This document shows positions 17,847 to 26,009 of a stretch of DNA of 64,000 bases, piece by piece; the stretch's first letter is position 1, and every line of letters starts with the position of its first letter. The notes below the pieces were generated by a model, which did no database searches, had not been told where the DNA came from, and saw nothing but the letters and a program-made list of their open reading frames with translations. This DNA is from an uncultured Lachnospiraceae bacterium (GTDB lineage Bacteria; Bacillota; Clostridia; Lachnospirales; Lachnospiraceae): the NCBI GenBank assembly GCA_958402795.1, contig CATXUX010000012.1:35535-99534 (forward strand), given 5' to 3'. Made by a program: the position numbers and the translations under genes.

Positions 17847-18425
17847 CTATAGTGAGATATTCAAAAGCAGCCTGCGGATGGATTCTTCGTGTTCTTTCGT
17901 GTCGTTTTGCTCCACTGCCTGAATATTGTCCAGACCTTCCGCTCTTGCTAGAAATGCAGAATACTGGTCAAACAGCTTTACCGTGACGCTTGTAAATCCA
18001 TTCGTCCGCAGCATGGTCCAAATGTGATTGGTGGTATATTTCAGGTCAGTTTTTTTGTCCGAAATATAGCCGAATACCTTGTCGCCGGAAATTACGATGC
18101 AGGTGACCGGCATGATTTTATCTTCACTTGTTAAGACCAGATCAAAGACCGTCGTCAGATGCGTTGTCTTTTCCGTAATTTCGCGTGCCAGGTCTTCGCT
18201 GACCGAATGGTACTTCCATCGTGTGATCACACTGACCAGAACCCGTGCCGCCGGAAGACAGCATACAATAGCCAGTATGGTCAGCAGATTTTCTCTGGAT
18301 CCGGTTGTAATGTATCCGGCCAGCAGGAGTCCGGCGATGATGACCACCCAGACGATCACCCACAAAATCTCTGTTTTCTTTTTATAGTCCAGATAACCGG
18401 CGTTTCCTTTGCGTATTTTTTTCAT
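17847..18425 (-). CDS. Two-pass membrane protein, unknown function
   Basis: 192 residues from the ATG at 18425, which has AAGGAG seven bases upstream (the frame is open to 18449). Two membrane helices lie near residues 20-40 and 45-65, followed by a cytoplasmic or surface domain of about 120 residues with alternating beta strands (VFDLVLTSEDKIMPVTCIVIS, VFGYISDKKTD) and a predicted amphipathic C-terminus. No family recognised. It lies between the short-chain dehydrogenase and the pseudouridine synthase in a same-strand run. Confidence 0.75.
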   Translation of the reverse strand: MKKIRKGNAGYLDYKKKTEILWVIVWVVIIAGLLLAGYITTGSRENLLTILAIVCCLPAARVLVSVITRWKYHSVSEDLAREITEKTTHLTTVFDLVLTSEDKIMPVTCIVISGDKVFGYISDKKTDLKYTTNHIWTMLRTNGFTSVTVKLFDQYSAFLARAEGLDNIQAVEQNDTKEHEESIRRLLLNISL

Positions 18426-18445
18426 TCGTAATTCTCCTTTGTCTG

Positions 18446-19201
18446 TCATCCGATCACACGCACGACCAGGTCAGTGGGCAGGATTTTTGCAGCCGCATGT
18501 GCTGCTTTGATCGGCAGTCCGTAAACAGAAATACTCTTTCCTGCCCGGGAATCGAGAAGCGCTTTGCGCACGACGTCAGGCGCTTTTACCAGTGTCATTT
18601 TTTTGAATACATTCTGCAGTTCTCCTGCCACATCGAAAAATTCTGTTTCAACCGGTCCGGGGCAGACAGCCGTGACACAGATTCCCTTCTCACGCAGTTC
18701 GGCGCCCAGTCCTCTGGAAAAACTTAACACATACGATTTGGTTGCGGCATACACGGTAAGCTGCGGCTGCGGACTAAACGCTGCAGCAGACGCCAGATTG
18801 ATGATTCTGCTTCCGCGCGTCAGATACGGCATGCATGTAAACGTCATGCGGGAGAGCGCGATGCAGTTCAGATCAATCATCTGAAGCTGGATTTTCCGAT
18901 CTTCTTCTAAAATATCTTCTACGGTTCCGCTTTTCCCGAAACCGGCGGCATTGACCAGCATCCGCACATCCGGGTGTTCTCTCAGAAGCGCTTTTTTTAA
19001 CTGGACATAAACCTGCTTATGAAGCAGATCGCCGTCAAAGATCCGGATCGGGACGGCAGATATGTTCCGGAGTTGTTCCAGACGTTCCCTTCTTCGTGCG
19101 ATCACCCAGATCTCATCCAAGTTTTTATAAAAGTGTCCGATTTGTTTTACAAATTCTCGTCCGATGCCTGAAGAAGCGCCGGTTACAATTACGATTCTCA
19201 T
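18446..19201 (-). CDS. Short-chain dehydrogenase/reductase
   Basis: 251-residue SDR-family NAD(P)-dependent oxidoreductase. The dinucleotide motif TGASSGIG is at residues 6-13, VNAAGFG in the middle, and the catalytic set has Ser in NLASAAAF and Tyr-x3-Lys in VYAATK, then PGPVETEF. Arg residues after beta-2 (ARRRERL) suggest NADPH preference (inference). Substrate unknown. It follows the rsuA-like gene by 15 bases. Confidence 0.92.
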   Translation of the reverse strand: MRIVIVTGASSGIGREFVKQIGHFYKNLDEIWVIARRRERLEQLRNISAVPIRIFDGDLLHKQVYVQLKKALLREHPDVRMLVNAAGFGKSGTVEDILEEDRKIQLQMIDLNCIALSRMTFTCMPYLTRGSRIINLASAAAFSPQPQLTVYAATKSYVLSFSRGLGAELREKGICVTAVCPGPVETEFFDVAGELQNVFKKMTLVKAPDVVRKALLDSRAGKSISVYGLPIKAAHAAAKILPTDLVVRVIG

Positions 19202-19216
19202 AGTATCACCTCTGGT

Positions 19217-19954
19217 TTATTGTTTGTTTCCCCGACTCAGATTTTCACATTCCGTTTCAGTCAGCCTGCGGTACTCTCCCGGAGCAAGCGCCTCGTCCAG
19301 CAAAAGCGGTCCCATCTGCAGGCGCTTCAGATACAGTACCTTTTTCCCGACTGCTTCGAACATCCGCTTGATCTGATGAAATTTTCCTTCACAGACCGTC
19401 ACTTCAATCTCCGATATGACCGTGCCGCTTTCTTCTGCGGTCCGCAGAATCCGCAGGTCTGCCGGCAGCGTTGGTTTTGCTTCTCCGATATCCACGCCCC
19501 GGCGAAATGCCGTTACATCTTCTTCCGTCACGTGTCCCAGAATTTTCGCATAATAAACTTTGTCCACATGTCTGCGCGGAGACAGCAGGCGGTGTGCGAG
19601 CTGCCCGTCATTTGTGATCAGCAGGAGTCCTTCCGTATTGCGGTCCAGCCTTCCCACAGGAAACAGATCATTGCGCTGACGCTCCCCGATCAGATCGACT
19701 GCCGTCTGTTCCCGGCGGTCCTCACTTGCGGAAATAACGCCCGCCGGCTTGTTGAGCATATAATATTCATACCGGATATAGGCGACCGGGGCATTTTGGA
19801 ACACGACCCGGTCTTGCTCCGTGTCAATACTGCGCTCCGGATGCTTTTCCACTGCGCCGTTTACCGACGCAAGTCCTCTGCGGACCGCTTTTTTGATCTC
19901 ACTGCGTGTTCCCAGTCCCATGTCTGAAAGATATTTGTCCAGCCTGAGCTTCAT
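19217..19954 (-). CDS. RsuA/RluB-family pseudouridine synthase
   Basis: 245 residues from the ATG at 19954, preceded by GGAGG at eight bases; an in-frame GTG three codons earlier is less likely. An N-terminal S4 domain (LRLDKYLSDMGLGTRSEIKKA) precedes the catalytic domain with the Asp in GRLDRNTEGLLL, LNKPAGVISA, and CEGKFHQIKRMFEAVGKKV. It makes a single pseudouridine in 16S or 23S rRNA. The start overlaps the rRNA methyltransferase stop by four bases (ATGA). Confidence 0.93.
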   Translation of the reverse strand: MKLRLDKYLSDMGLGTRSEIKKAVRRGLASVNGAVEKHPERSIDTEQDRVVFQNAPVAYIRYEYYMLNKPAGVISASEDRREQTAVDLIGERQRNDLFPVGRLDRNTEGLLLITNDGQLAHRLLSPRRHVDKVYYAKILGHVTEEDVTAFRRGVDIGEAKPTLPADLRILRTAEESGTVISEIEVTVCEGKFHQIKRMFEAVGKKVLYLKRLQMGPLLLDEALAPGEYRRLTETECENLSRGNKQ

Positions 19955-21363
19955 GATATCCACCTCCAGCCGGGCAGATACTTATTCTTTATAGTCTGAT
20001 TAGCCAGTTTTCCGAATCCGAGCGGAAAACCGTCCACACAGATCAGATACCAGCCTTTCTCTTTCGGGTGGACGATGTCTTCCACATCCAGCGTCTCGCC
20101 CCGGAGATACCGGATCACACGGATGTCGGATGCAGAGAAATCCAGTATTCGTGGATATTCCTCTTTTTTCAGGCACATGGCAAGTGCCTGGCTTGGCTCA
20201 AAACGGTTCTTTTTCAGTTCGCCGAGCAGCAGACCGGAGCGCAGAAAATGGATGCCGCTCAGATCCGGCAGGTCTTCCGGCATATAATACACCCGGTTTT
20301 CCCGGAAATCCAGCCGTCCTTGATCAATCTCCCATGTGATCTCCTGGAGAAACGCTTCCAGTTCCTCCGGGATCTTCTTCCGTGTCCGGAGTTCATTTCC
20401 GCTTCCACGCCGCTTTGCCTTTTGCTCATCTTCCGCTGCTATGTCTGATTCTGATTTTTTCAGTAGTGCAAGATAATGCCCTTCTCCCTGCATCTTATGC
20501 GGAAAGATCCGTACCGTTTTTTTGAGATCCTCCCGGTGTTCTTTCGTGTATTCCGGCCTTCCTGTGCAAAATCCCGAATATCCGTCCATCTCACAGATCG
20601 TAAATTCCGGACAATGCTCCAGCAGATATTCGATCGTCTGCTCGTTCTCCAGCGGATCAAACGTACATGTGGAATACAGAAGCATTCCTCCCGGACGTAG
20701 CATGGACGCCGCCTGCAGGATGATGCTTCGCTGCAGACGGGAAAAGTATTCCGGGCCATGCTCTTCCCATGCTTTTACCATCTTTCGGTCCTTCCGGAAC
20801 ATCCCCTCTCCGGAGCAGGGGGCGTCGATTAGAATCTTGTCAAAATATGCAGGGAAGTATCCGGCGAGTTTACCGGGTTCCTCGCTTACGACCAGCATAT
20901 TTTTTGTCCCGAACAGCTCCAGATTCTTCAGTAGACCTTTTGCCCGGGAACTGCTGATATCGTTTGCGACAAGGACTCCGGATCCCTGCAGCCGGGATGC
21001 GAGTTCCGTTGCTTTCCCGCCCGGCGCCGCACAGAGATCAAGTACACGTTCCCCGGGAAAAACCGGGAGCCGGTCTGCGGGAGTCATAGCGCTTGGCTCC
21101 TGTAGATAATACAGTCCGGCGGCATAGTAGGGATGCTTTGCCGGGGCGTACCGGTCCCCGTCGTAATAAAAACCGTTGGAAATCCACGGAACCTTTTTCA
21201 GCGGCCAAGGAGCGATCTTCTGAAATTCTGCAGCGGAAATCTTTGCCGTATTTACCCGAAGGCCATAATAGCGCGGTTCGTCATAGCACCGCAGATACGC
21301 CGGATACTCATCGCCCAGCAGGTCTTTCATCTTCTTTTCAAATGTGTCTGGTAAGGATATCAT
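19951..21363 (-). CDS. RsmF/RsmB-family 16S rRNA cytosine-C5 methyltransferase
   Basis: 470 residues. The SAM-binding core (LDLCAAPGGKATELASRL) is followed by the two cysteine motifs of C5 methyltransferases, DAPCSGEGMFRKD (release cysteine) and LYSTCTFDPLENEQTIE (catalytic cysteine). The C-terminal half, after about residue 330, carries the extra RNA-binding region (FLRSGLLLGELKKNRFEPSQ) typical of Gram-positive RsmF-like enzymes, ending in a PUA-like domain. Target is probably 16S rRNA; exact base not readable. Confidence 0.92.
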   Translation of the reverse strand: MISLPDTFEKKMKDLLGDEYPAYLRCYDEPRYYGLRVNTAKISAAEFQKIAPWPLKKVPWISNGFYYDGDRYAPAKHPYYAAGLYYLQEPSAMTPADRLPVFPGERVLDLCAAPGGKATELASRLQGSGVLVANDISSSRAKGLLKNLELFGTKNMLVVSEEPGKLAGYFPAYFDKILIDAPCSGEGMFRKDRKMVKAWEEHGPEYFSRLQRSIILQAASMLRPGGMLLYSTCTFDPLENEQTIEYLLEHCPEFTICEMDGYSGFCTGRPEYTKEHREDLKKTVRIFPHKMQGEGHYLALLKKSESDIAAEDEQKAKRRGSGNELRTRKKIPEELEAFLQEITWEIDQGRLDFRENRVYYMPEDLPDLSGIHFLRSGLLLGELKKNRFEPSQALAMCLKKEEYPRILDFSASDIRVIRYLRGETLDVEDIVHPKEKGWYLICVDGFPLGFGKLANQTIKNKYLPGWRWIS

Positions 21364-21376
21364 TGGTTCCTCCGCC

Positions 21377-22819
21377 TTATCTGCATTGTCTTAAAATCTC
21401 TTTCAGCACTTCCCATGTCTTCTGCGTGGATTCGATGCTCAGCCGTTCATGGTAGGAGTGAATATCATACATCTGTGGACCAAAAGAAATGCAGTCCAGT
21501 TCCGGTTTCTTTCCACTGAGCAGACCACATTCCAGTCCTGCGTGGATCGTGAGGATCTCCGGGCGCGCGCCGAATACTTTTTCGTATGCGTCTGCCGCGA
21601 TCGGGCGGATCCGGGATTCTTCTTTATACATCCATGCCGGATATTCGCTCTCGATCTGATAGGTCCCGCCAAGCATTTCACACCAGTTGATCAGCTTTTC
21701 TTTCATCTCTGTAATCTTTGACGCGGCGCTGCTTCGGACAAGGAAACCAAAAAGCAGATGTTCCTCATCGGTCGCAACGACGCCGAGGTTGTCTGACGTC
21801 TCTACCAGACCGTCCAGAGAGCGGCTGTATTCGTATACCCCGTTCGGACAGTTCAATAAAAATGTCAGTACCTTTTTCTGCAGCGCATCTGTCATCGTCC
21901 GGAAACTGCCCTTCTGACATACATGTACCTCAAGATCAATCCCCGGTTCATCATGCAGAAATTCTGCTTTCCACACCTGCAGCATGTGTTCGGCAACACT
22001 TTTTATCCGGTCCGGGTCATCTGTTACAAGTCCGATCCGGCAGGAGGACGGGATCACATTATCCTTTGCTCCTCCGTTTAGTTCACACAGGGAAAAAGAA
22101 ACTTCCTGCTGCATATGATACAGAAGCCGTCCGGCCAGTTTGTTCGCATTTCCACGCTGACAGTCGATCTCCACGCCGGAATGTCCGCCCTTTAAGCCGC
22201 GGATCTCCAGATTTACAAGCGTTCCTTCTGTGGTCTTCTGTTCCAGCAGAAGACGCAGGTCAAAGCGGAATCCGCCGGCACATCCGGCCGTCAGCACACC
22301 CTCATCTTCGGAGTCAAGATTCAGCAGCATCTTCCCTTCCAGCGGAGTCAGGTCCACATTCATCGCCCCGGTCATACCGACTTCCTCATCGACCGTAAAC
22401 AGCGCTTCGATCGGCGGGTGTTCCAGTGTATCGCTGTCAAGAACAGCAAGCGCCATCGCAATCGCAATCCCGTCGTCGCCGCCAAGCGTCGTATCCTTTG
22501 CCTTTACAAAACCATCTTCGATATAAAGCTTAAGAGGATCATGCAGAAAATCATGATCGGAATCATCCGTCTTTTCACATACCATATCAAGATGTCCCTG
22601 AATGATGACCGGCTCGCTCATCTCATACCCCTGTGTGCCCGGTTTTTTAATGATGACATTATTCCATTCGTCCTGGATCACCTCCAGAGAACGCTCTTTT
22701 GCAAATCTGACACAGTAATCGCTTACTTCCTTTGTATGAAAAGTCCCGCGCGGGATTTTGCTGAGTTCTTCAAAAAAATAAAAAACTTCTTTGGGTTCTG
22801 TGTTATCCAAAACTGCCAT
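21377..22819 (-). CDS. pepD: Aminoacyl-histidine dipeptidase (PepD, family M20C)
   Basis: 480-residue cytosolic zinc dipeptidase (beta-alanyl-histidine/aminoacyl-histidine type). Zinc-site motifs are QGHLDMVCEK (H76 and D78) and DTTLGGDDGIAIAMAL (D115 region), TVDEEVGMTGAMNVD (Glu pair), with a lid domain in the middle and HAGLECGLLSGKKPELDCISFGP near the C-terminus. AAAGGGG precedes the ATG. It is first in the run that includes rsmF and the pseudouridine synthases. Confidence 0.95.
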   Translation of the reverse strand: MAVLDNTEPKEVFYFFEELSKIPRGTFHTKEVSDYCVRFAKERSLEVIQDEWNNVIIKKPGTQGYEMSEPVIIQGHLDMVCEKTDDSDHDFLHDPLKLYIEDGFVKAKDTTLGGDDGIAIAMALAVLDSDTLEHPPIEALFTVDEEVGMTGAMNVDLTPLEGKMLLNLDSEDEGVLTAGCAGGFRFDLRLLLEQKTTEGTLVNLEIRGLKGGHSGVEIDCQRGNANKLAGRLLYHMQQEVSFSLCELNGGAKDNVIPSSCRIGLVTDDPDRIKSVAEHMLQVWKAEFLHDEPGIDLEVHVCQKGSFRTMTDALQKKVLTFLLNCPNGVYEYSRSLDGLVETSDNLGVVATDEEHLLFGFLVRSSAASKITEMKEKLINWCEMLGGTYQIESEYPAWMYKEESRIRPIAADAYEKVFGARPEILTIHAGLECGLLSGKKPELDCISFGPQMYDIHSYHERLSIESTQKTWEVLKEILRQCR

Positions 22820-22858
22820 TTTTCTACCCCTTTCCGGTTGTGTTAATTTTGAAACCCT

Positions 22859-22888
22859 GGTATCATTGTGTCACAGAGGACATAAAAA
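22859..22888 (+). promoter_or_regulatory. Weak candidate sigma-E-type promoter for the ylbJ-like gene
   Basis: GGTATCAT followed after about 14 bases by CATAAAAA resembles mother-cell sigma-E boxes, which would fit YlbJ, a sporulation protein. Only a partial match. Confidence 0.3.
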
Positions 22889-22941
22889 ATCAAGCCGTTT
22901 CATATATCTTTCATAAGAATGCTTTGATTACAGAGTTCGCT

Positions 22942-23916
22942 ATGAAATATTCGATTGCAGCAGTGATGTCTGTATTCCTTTTTCTCTGTATGCTCCTTGC
23001 GCCGGGAGTAGTGTTTGAAGGCGCGTGCAGTGGTCTTCTGCTCTGGTTTCATACCGTGCTTCCGACCTTGTTCCCCTTCCTGGCCGTCAGCAATCTCCTC
23101 CTTATGACGGGAAGTATCCGTTACATATCCGATGCAGTCGGCGGGATCTTCGCCCGATTGTTCGGCGTTTCCAAAAACGGCAGTTTTTGTGTGCTTGCCG
23201 GTTTTCTGTGCGGTTATCCGGTCGGAGCAAAGATGGCAGCCGATCTTGTATGTGAAGGCTACATATCCAAAAAAGAAGGGGAATATCTGCTGTCCTTCTG
23301 TAATAATACAAGTCCTTCGTTTATTATGAATTTTCTTGTCCTGAAAACGCTGGGGCGAAAGGATCTGCTTATGCCGACGCTGGCAATCCTGCTGCTCTCC
23401 CCGGTTCTTGTAAGCCTTTTTACCCGCAGGATATACCGGAGGGGTGAATCCGAATCTACGTTTTTTTCTCCCGGACAGACCGGCGGCGGGTATGCCGGAA
23501 ACAGAAAACGACCGGATCCGCATCCGGAGAGTGGCGGCCACTTCCTTAAGCTTCTTGACAAGAGCATCATGGACAGCTTTGAAACGCTGGTAAAGATCGG
23601 CGGGTACATCATACTGTTCTCCGTGTTACTGACACTTTTGCAAAATCTGCCGATCCATACTTCCGCATTCACCTGTCTGCTGTCACTGTTAGAAATTACA
23701 AACGGGACGGTGATCCTGGGTGGTCTTGCTCTTTCATTTCGGATACAGTATCCAATGCTTCTGTTTCTGAATGCATTCGGAGGATTATGCGCTGCCGCAC
23801 AGACGCAGTGTATGATTCAGAGAGCCGGCCTGCCGTTTGTTCCTTATCTCATAGAAAAACTGGCAGCCGCGCTGACTGCCAGTCTGTTAGGTACGCTGTA
23901 TCTGTTACTATTCTAA
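22942..23916 (+). CDS. ylbJ: YlbJ-like sporulation integral membrane protein
   Basis: 324 residues from the ATG at 22942 (the open frame reaches back to 22840, but MKYSIAAVM is the natural hydrophobic start). Eight or so membrane segments carry nucleoside-recognition-like (gate) blocks LLLWFHTVLPTLFPFLAV and VLAGFLCGYPVGAKMAADL, then SFCNNTSPSFIMNF. In Bacillus subtilis ylbJ lies beside coaD and rsmD and is needed for heat-resistant spores. Here coaD and rsmD are neighbours but ylbJ is on the opposite strand, its stop one base from the stop of the coiled-coil gene. Confidence 0.88.
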   Translation: MKYSIAAVMSVFLFLCMLLAPGVVFEGACSGLLLWFHTVLPTLFPFLAVSNLLLMTGSIRYISDAVGGIFARLFGVSKNGSFCVLAGFLCGYPVGAKMAADLVCEGYISKKEGEYLLSFCNNTSPSFIMNFLVLKTLGRKDLLMPTLAILLLSPVLVSLFTRRIYRRGESESTFFSPGQTGGGYAGNRKRPDPHPESGGHFLKLLDKSIMDSFETLVKIGGYIILFSVLLTLLQNLPIHTSAFTCLLSLLEITNGTVILGGLALSFRIQYPMLLFLNAFGGLCAAAQTQCMIQRAGLPFVPYLIEKLAAALTASLLGTLYLLLF

Positions 23917-23917
23917 A

Positions 23918-24505
23918 TTATTCTAAATCGTTGTCCTGGCGGATATATTCTTCGGAATCTTCCGCCGGAATATCCAGCGATGCTCGGTTCGTCCTGACAA
24001 CGTCGTAACATTCCTGAAGGGAATTCATTAATCCGTCATACTTGCTGGAATACGTATCCAGTGCATGTCCGATGATGCTCTCTGCGTTGGCGAGCAGATC
24101 GTCTGTGTACTGGATCGCACCGATCCGGATCTCGTTCGCGTCTGCCGTAGCGTTATCCACGATCTCCTGCGCCTGTGCGGTCGCCTGCGTCACGATGTCA
24201 TTCGCTTGCGCGTAGGCCTGCTGCATGATCTCATGCTCACTGACGAGTTCTGTTGTCTGTGTCTGCGCTTCCTCAAGAAGTGCGTCAGCCTTTGCCTGTG
24301 CATCTGCAATAATAGCGTCCCGGTTCGCGATGATCTTCTGGTAACGCTTGATCTCATCCGGAGTCTTCATGCGAAGCTCCCGGAGTAATTCGTCCAGATG
24401 TTCTTTATCCACAATGATCTTTGTCGTTGAAAACGGCTGGTACTTGCAGTCCTTATCAATGTACTCTTCAATCTCTTCGATAATCTGTTCAATACGGCTG
24501 CTCAT
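23918..24505 (-). CDS. Coiled-coil protein of the 'V-ATPase subunit H-like' type
   Basis: 195 residues, almost all helical. After a short head (IDKDCKYQPFSTTKIIVDKEHLDELLRELR), residues about 60-150 form an alanine/glutamine-rich coiled coil (ADAQAKADALLEEAQTQTTE, AQAQEIVDNATADANEIR). This looks like the DivIVA/ATP-synthase-b-like proteins found beside coaD in many Lachnospiraceae, where annotation as an ATPase subunit is by coiled-coil similarity only. It starts two bases after coaD. Perhaps a cell-pole or division scaffold (inference). Confidence 0.8.
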   Translation of the reverse strand: MSSRIEQIIEEIEEYIDKDCKYQPFSTTKIIVDKEHLDELLRELRMKTPDEIKRYQKIIANRDAIIADAQAKADALLEEAQTQTTELVSEHEIMQQAYAQANDIVTQATAQAQEIVDNATADANEIRIGAIQYTDDLLANAESIIGHALDTYSSKYDGLMNSLQECYDVVRTNRASLDIPAEDSEEYIRQDNDLE

Positions 24506-24507
24506 GA

Positions 24508-24999
24508 TTACACTCTCCTTTTCTCTTTCATCTTCTGCTCCAGCTCACGGGCCACTGCCTCCGGCACAAATTGTGATACATCTCCCCCACAGGCAGCGAT
24601 CTCTTTTACAGTTGTAGAGCTCAAGTAGGAATATTCCATACTTGTTGTAAAAAAAATGGTTTCTACATCCGGCCCCAGCTTATGGTTTGTCTGGGACATC
24701 TGCAGTTCATATTCAAAATCGGTGATTGCACGCAGTCCCCGGATCACCAGCTTTGCGTCCAGCTTATCCGCAAGATCGACTAGCAGTCCTTCGAACGGTA
24801 CAATCTCCACATTGGGTAAGTCTTTTGTCACTTCCTCTAACATTTTAACACGTTCTTCTACAGAAAACAACGGCATTTTCGCATTATTCTTCAACACTCC
24901 GACAAACAGTTTATCTACGATCTTGCAGGATCTTTTTATGACATCCAGATGTCCGTATGTAACCGGATCGAAACTGCCGGGATAAATTGCCCTTAACAT
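24508..24999 (-). CDS. coaD: Phosphopantetheine adenylyltransferase
   Basis: Penultimate step of coenzyme A synthesis: 4'-phosphopantetheine + ATP to dephospho-CoA. 163 residues, normal length. The nucleotidyl-transferase motif is in YPGSFDPVTYGHLDVIKR (T/HxGH type), with LVIRGLRAITDFEYELQM and the C-terminal YSYLSSTTVKEIAACGGDVS. It overlaps rsmD by seven bases. Confidence 0.98.
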   Translation of the reverse strand: MLRAIYPGSFDPVTYGHLDVIKRSCKIVDKLFVGVLKNNAKMPLFSVEERVKMLEEVTKDLPNVEIVPFEGLLVDLADKLDAKLVIRGLRAITDFEYELQMSQTNHKLGPDVETIFFTTSMEYSYLSSTTVKEIAACGGDVSQFVPEAVARELEQKMKEKRRV

Positions 25000-25562
25000 A
25001 CTTCTACTTTTCCTCCTTTTTCCAGAAAAACATGTTTGTTCGTCTTATAGATCTTCTCCCGGATCATGGAAAACCCAAGTTCAGATAAATAGGAAAAATC
25101 CGTGTTCTTCGAGGCCTCAACGATTAGGACGGTATCTTCGCAGATCAGCGAGGAATCCGACAGATAGGTCAGCACCCTCTTTTCCAGCTCCTGATTATAA
25201 GGCGGATCCATAAAAATAAAGTCAAAACACTTTTCGCCCTCCATCTGGTAAAGCGCAGTCATCACATCTCTTGTCAGTGTGACCGCCTTCTTATCCAGTC
25301 CGGTATGCCGCAGGTTTTCCTTGATGCACGCCATTGCTTTTGGGTTGCTCTCCACAAATACCGCCTCTTTCGCACCGCGGCTGAGTGCTTCGATCCCGAT
25401 GCCGCCGCTGCCGCTGAAAAGATCCAGAAAAACAGCGTCATAAATGGAAGGCGACAGGATATTAAATAATGTCTCCTTGATCCGGTCCGTGGTCGGTCTT
25501 GTATCGGTACCCTCCAGAGTCTTTAGTTGTAAGCGCTTTGCACTTCCTGCGATCACTCTCAT
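24993..25562 (-). CDS. rsmD: 16S rRNA (guanine-966-N2) methyltransferase
   Basis: 189 residues. SAM-binding block LDLFSGSGGIGIEALSRGA and catalytic N2-guanine motif DPPYN (FIFMDPPYNQELE). The N-terminus MRVIAGSAKRLQLKTLEG is family-typical. Transcribed with coaD, as in Bacillus (ylbH-coaD), from a promoter that overlaps the upstream terminator. Confidence 0.97.
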   Translation of the reverse strand: MRVIAGSAKRLQLKTLEGTDTRPTTDRIKETLFNILSPSIYDAVFLDLFSGSGGIGIEALSRGAKEAVFVESNPKAMACIKENLRHTGLDKKAVTLTRDVMTALYQMEGEKCFDFIFMDPPYNQELEKRVLTYLSDSSLICEDTVLIVEASKNTDFSYLSELGFSMIREKIYKTNKHVFLEKGGKVEVC

Positions 25563-25633
25563 AATTGGTCAACGGTCCTTTCAGCGTCTGGTATACTGGA
25601 TCCCATTTGCAGATCCATGTCTGACTATGGAGA

Positions 25634-25662
25634 ATTTTAGCAGAAAAAAGCGTCAAGGTCAA
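25634..25662 (-). promoter_or_regulatory. Candidate promoter of rsmD-coaD embedded in a terminator
   Basis: TTGACC (25657-25662), 17-base spacer, TAAAAT (25634-25639). The -35 falls in the loop and 3' stem of the SASP terminator, and the spacer covers its T run. Confidence 0.65.
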
Positions 25663-25678
25663 TCCTTGGCGCCTTTTT
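25644..25678 (-). terminator. Terminator of the SASP gene
   Basis: GC-rich stem (GGCGCCAAGG with one mismatch to CCTTGACGC) around ATTGA, flanked by A-run and T-run so that the paired arms extend to about 15 bases; T6 follows on the minus strand. Confidence 0.85.
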
Positions 25679-25693
25679 CTTCACATTTTCTGC

Positions 25694-25900
25694 TTATTTC
25701 CCAGCCATCTGTTTTTCCTGCTGTTCAATCATCTTCTTTACCATATATCCTCCGACAGAACCATTCTGCTTCGAAGTCAGGTCTCCGTTGTATCCTTCTG
25801 ACAACGGCACTCCAAGTTCGTTTGCCACCTCGTACTTGAATTTGTCCAGTGCACCCTTTGCTTCCGGCACGGCTGTCCGGTTAGATGAACGACTTGCCAT
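25694..25900 (-). CDS. Alpha/beta-type small acid-soluble spore protein
   Basis: 68 residues from the ATG at 25900, which has AAAGGAGG nine bases upstream; the open frame extends further but upstream codons are leader. The SASP signature is clear: LDKFKYEVANELGV with the germination-protease site region near it, then GYNGDLTSKQNGSVGGYMVKKMI. These proteins coat spore DNA and protect it from UV and are degraded at germination. A sigma-G-like promoter lies upstream and a terminator follows, so it is a single-gene unit. Confidence 0.97.
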   Translation of the reverse strand: MASRSSNRTAVPEAKGALDKFKYEVANELGVPLSEGYNGDLTSKQNGSVGGYMVKKMIEQQEKQMAGK

Positions 25901-25980
25901 TTTTGTTTTCCTCCTTTTGCAACTTTTCTGTAACTTTTCTCTGTTACGTTTTTTGATTTTGTAACTATTTGTTACACCCA

Positions 25981-26009
25981 TAGTATGTGGAGGTTTTCTT
26001 TAAATACTC
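25981..26009 (-). promoter_or_regulatory. Sigma-G-type promoter of the SASP gene
   Basis: The -10 CATACTA (25981-25987) is a perfect forespore match; 17 bases upstream is GAGTA (26005-26009), four of five matches to the sigma-G -35. It overlaps the end of recG. Confidence 0.6.
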
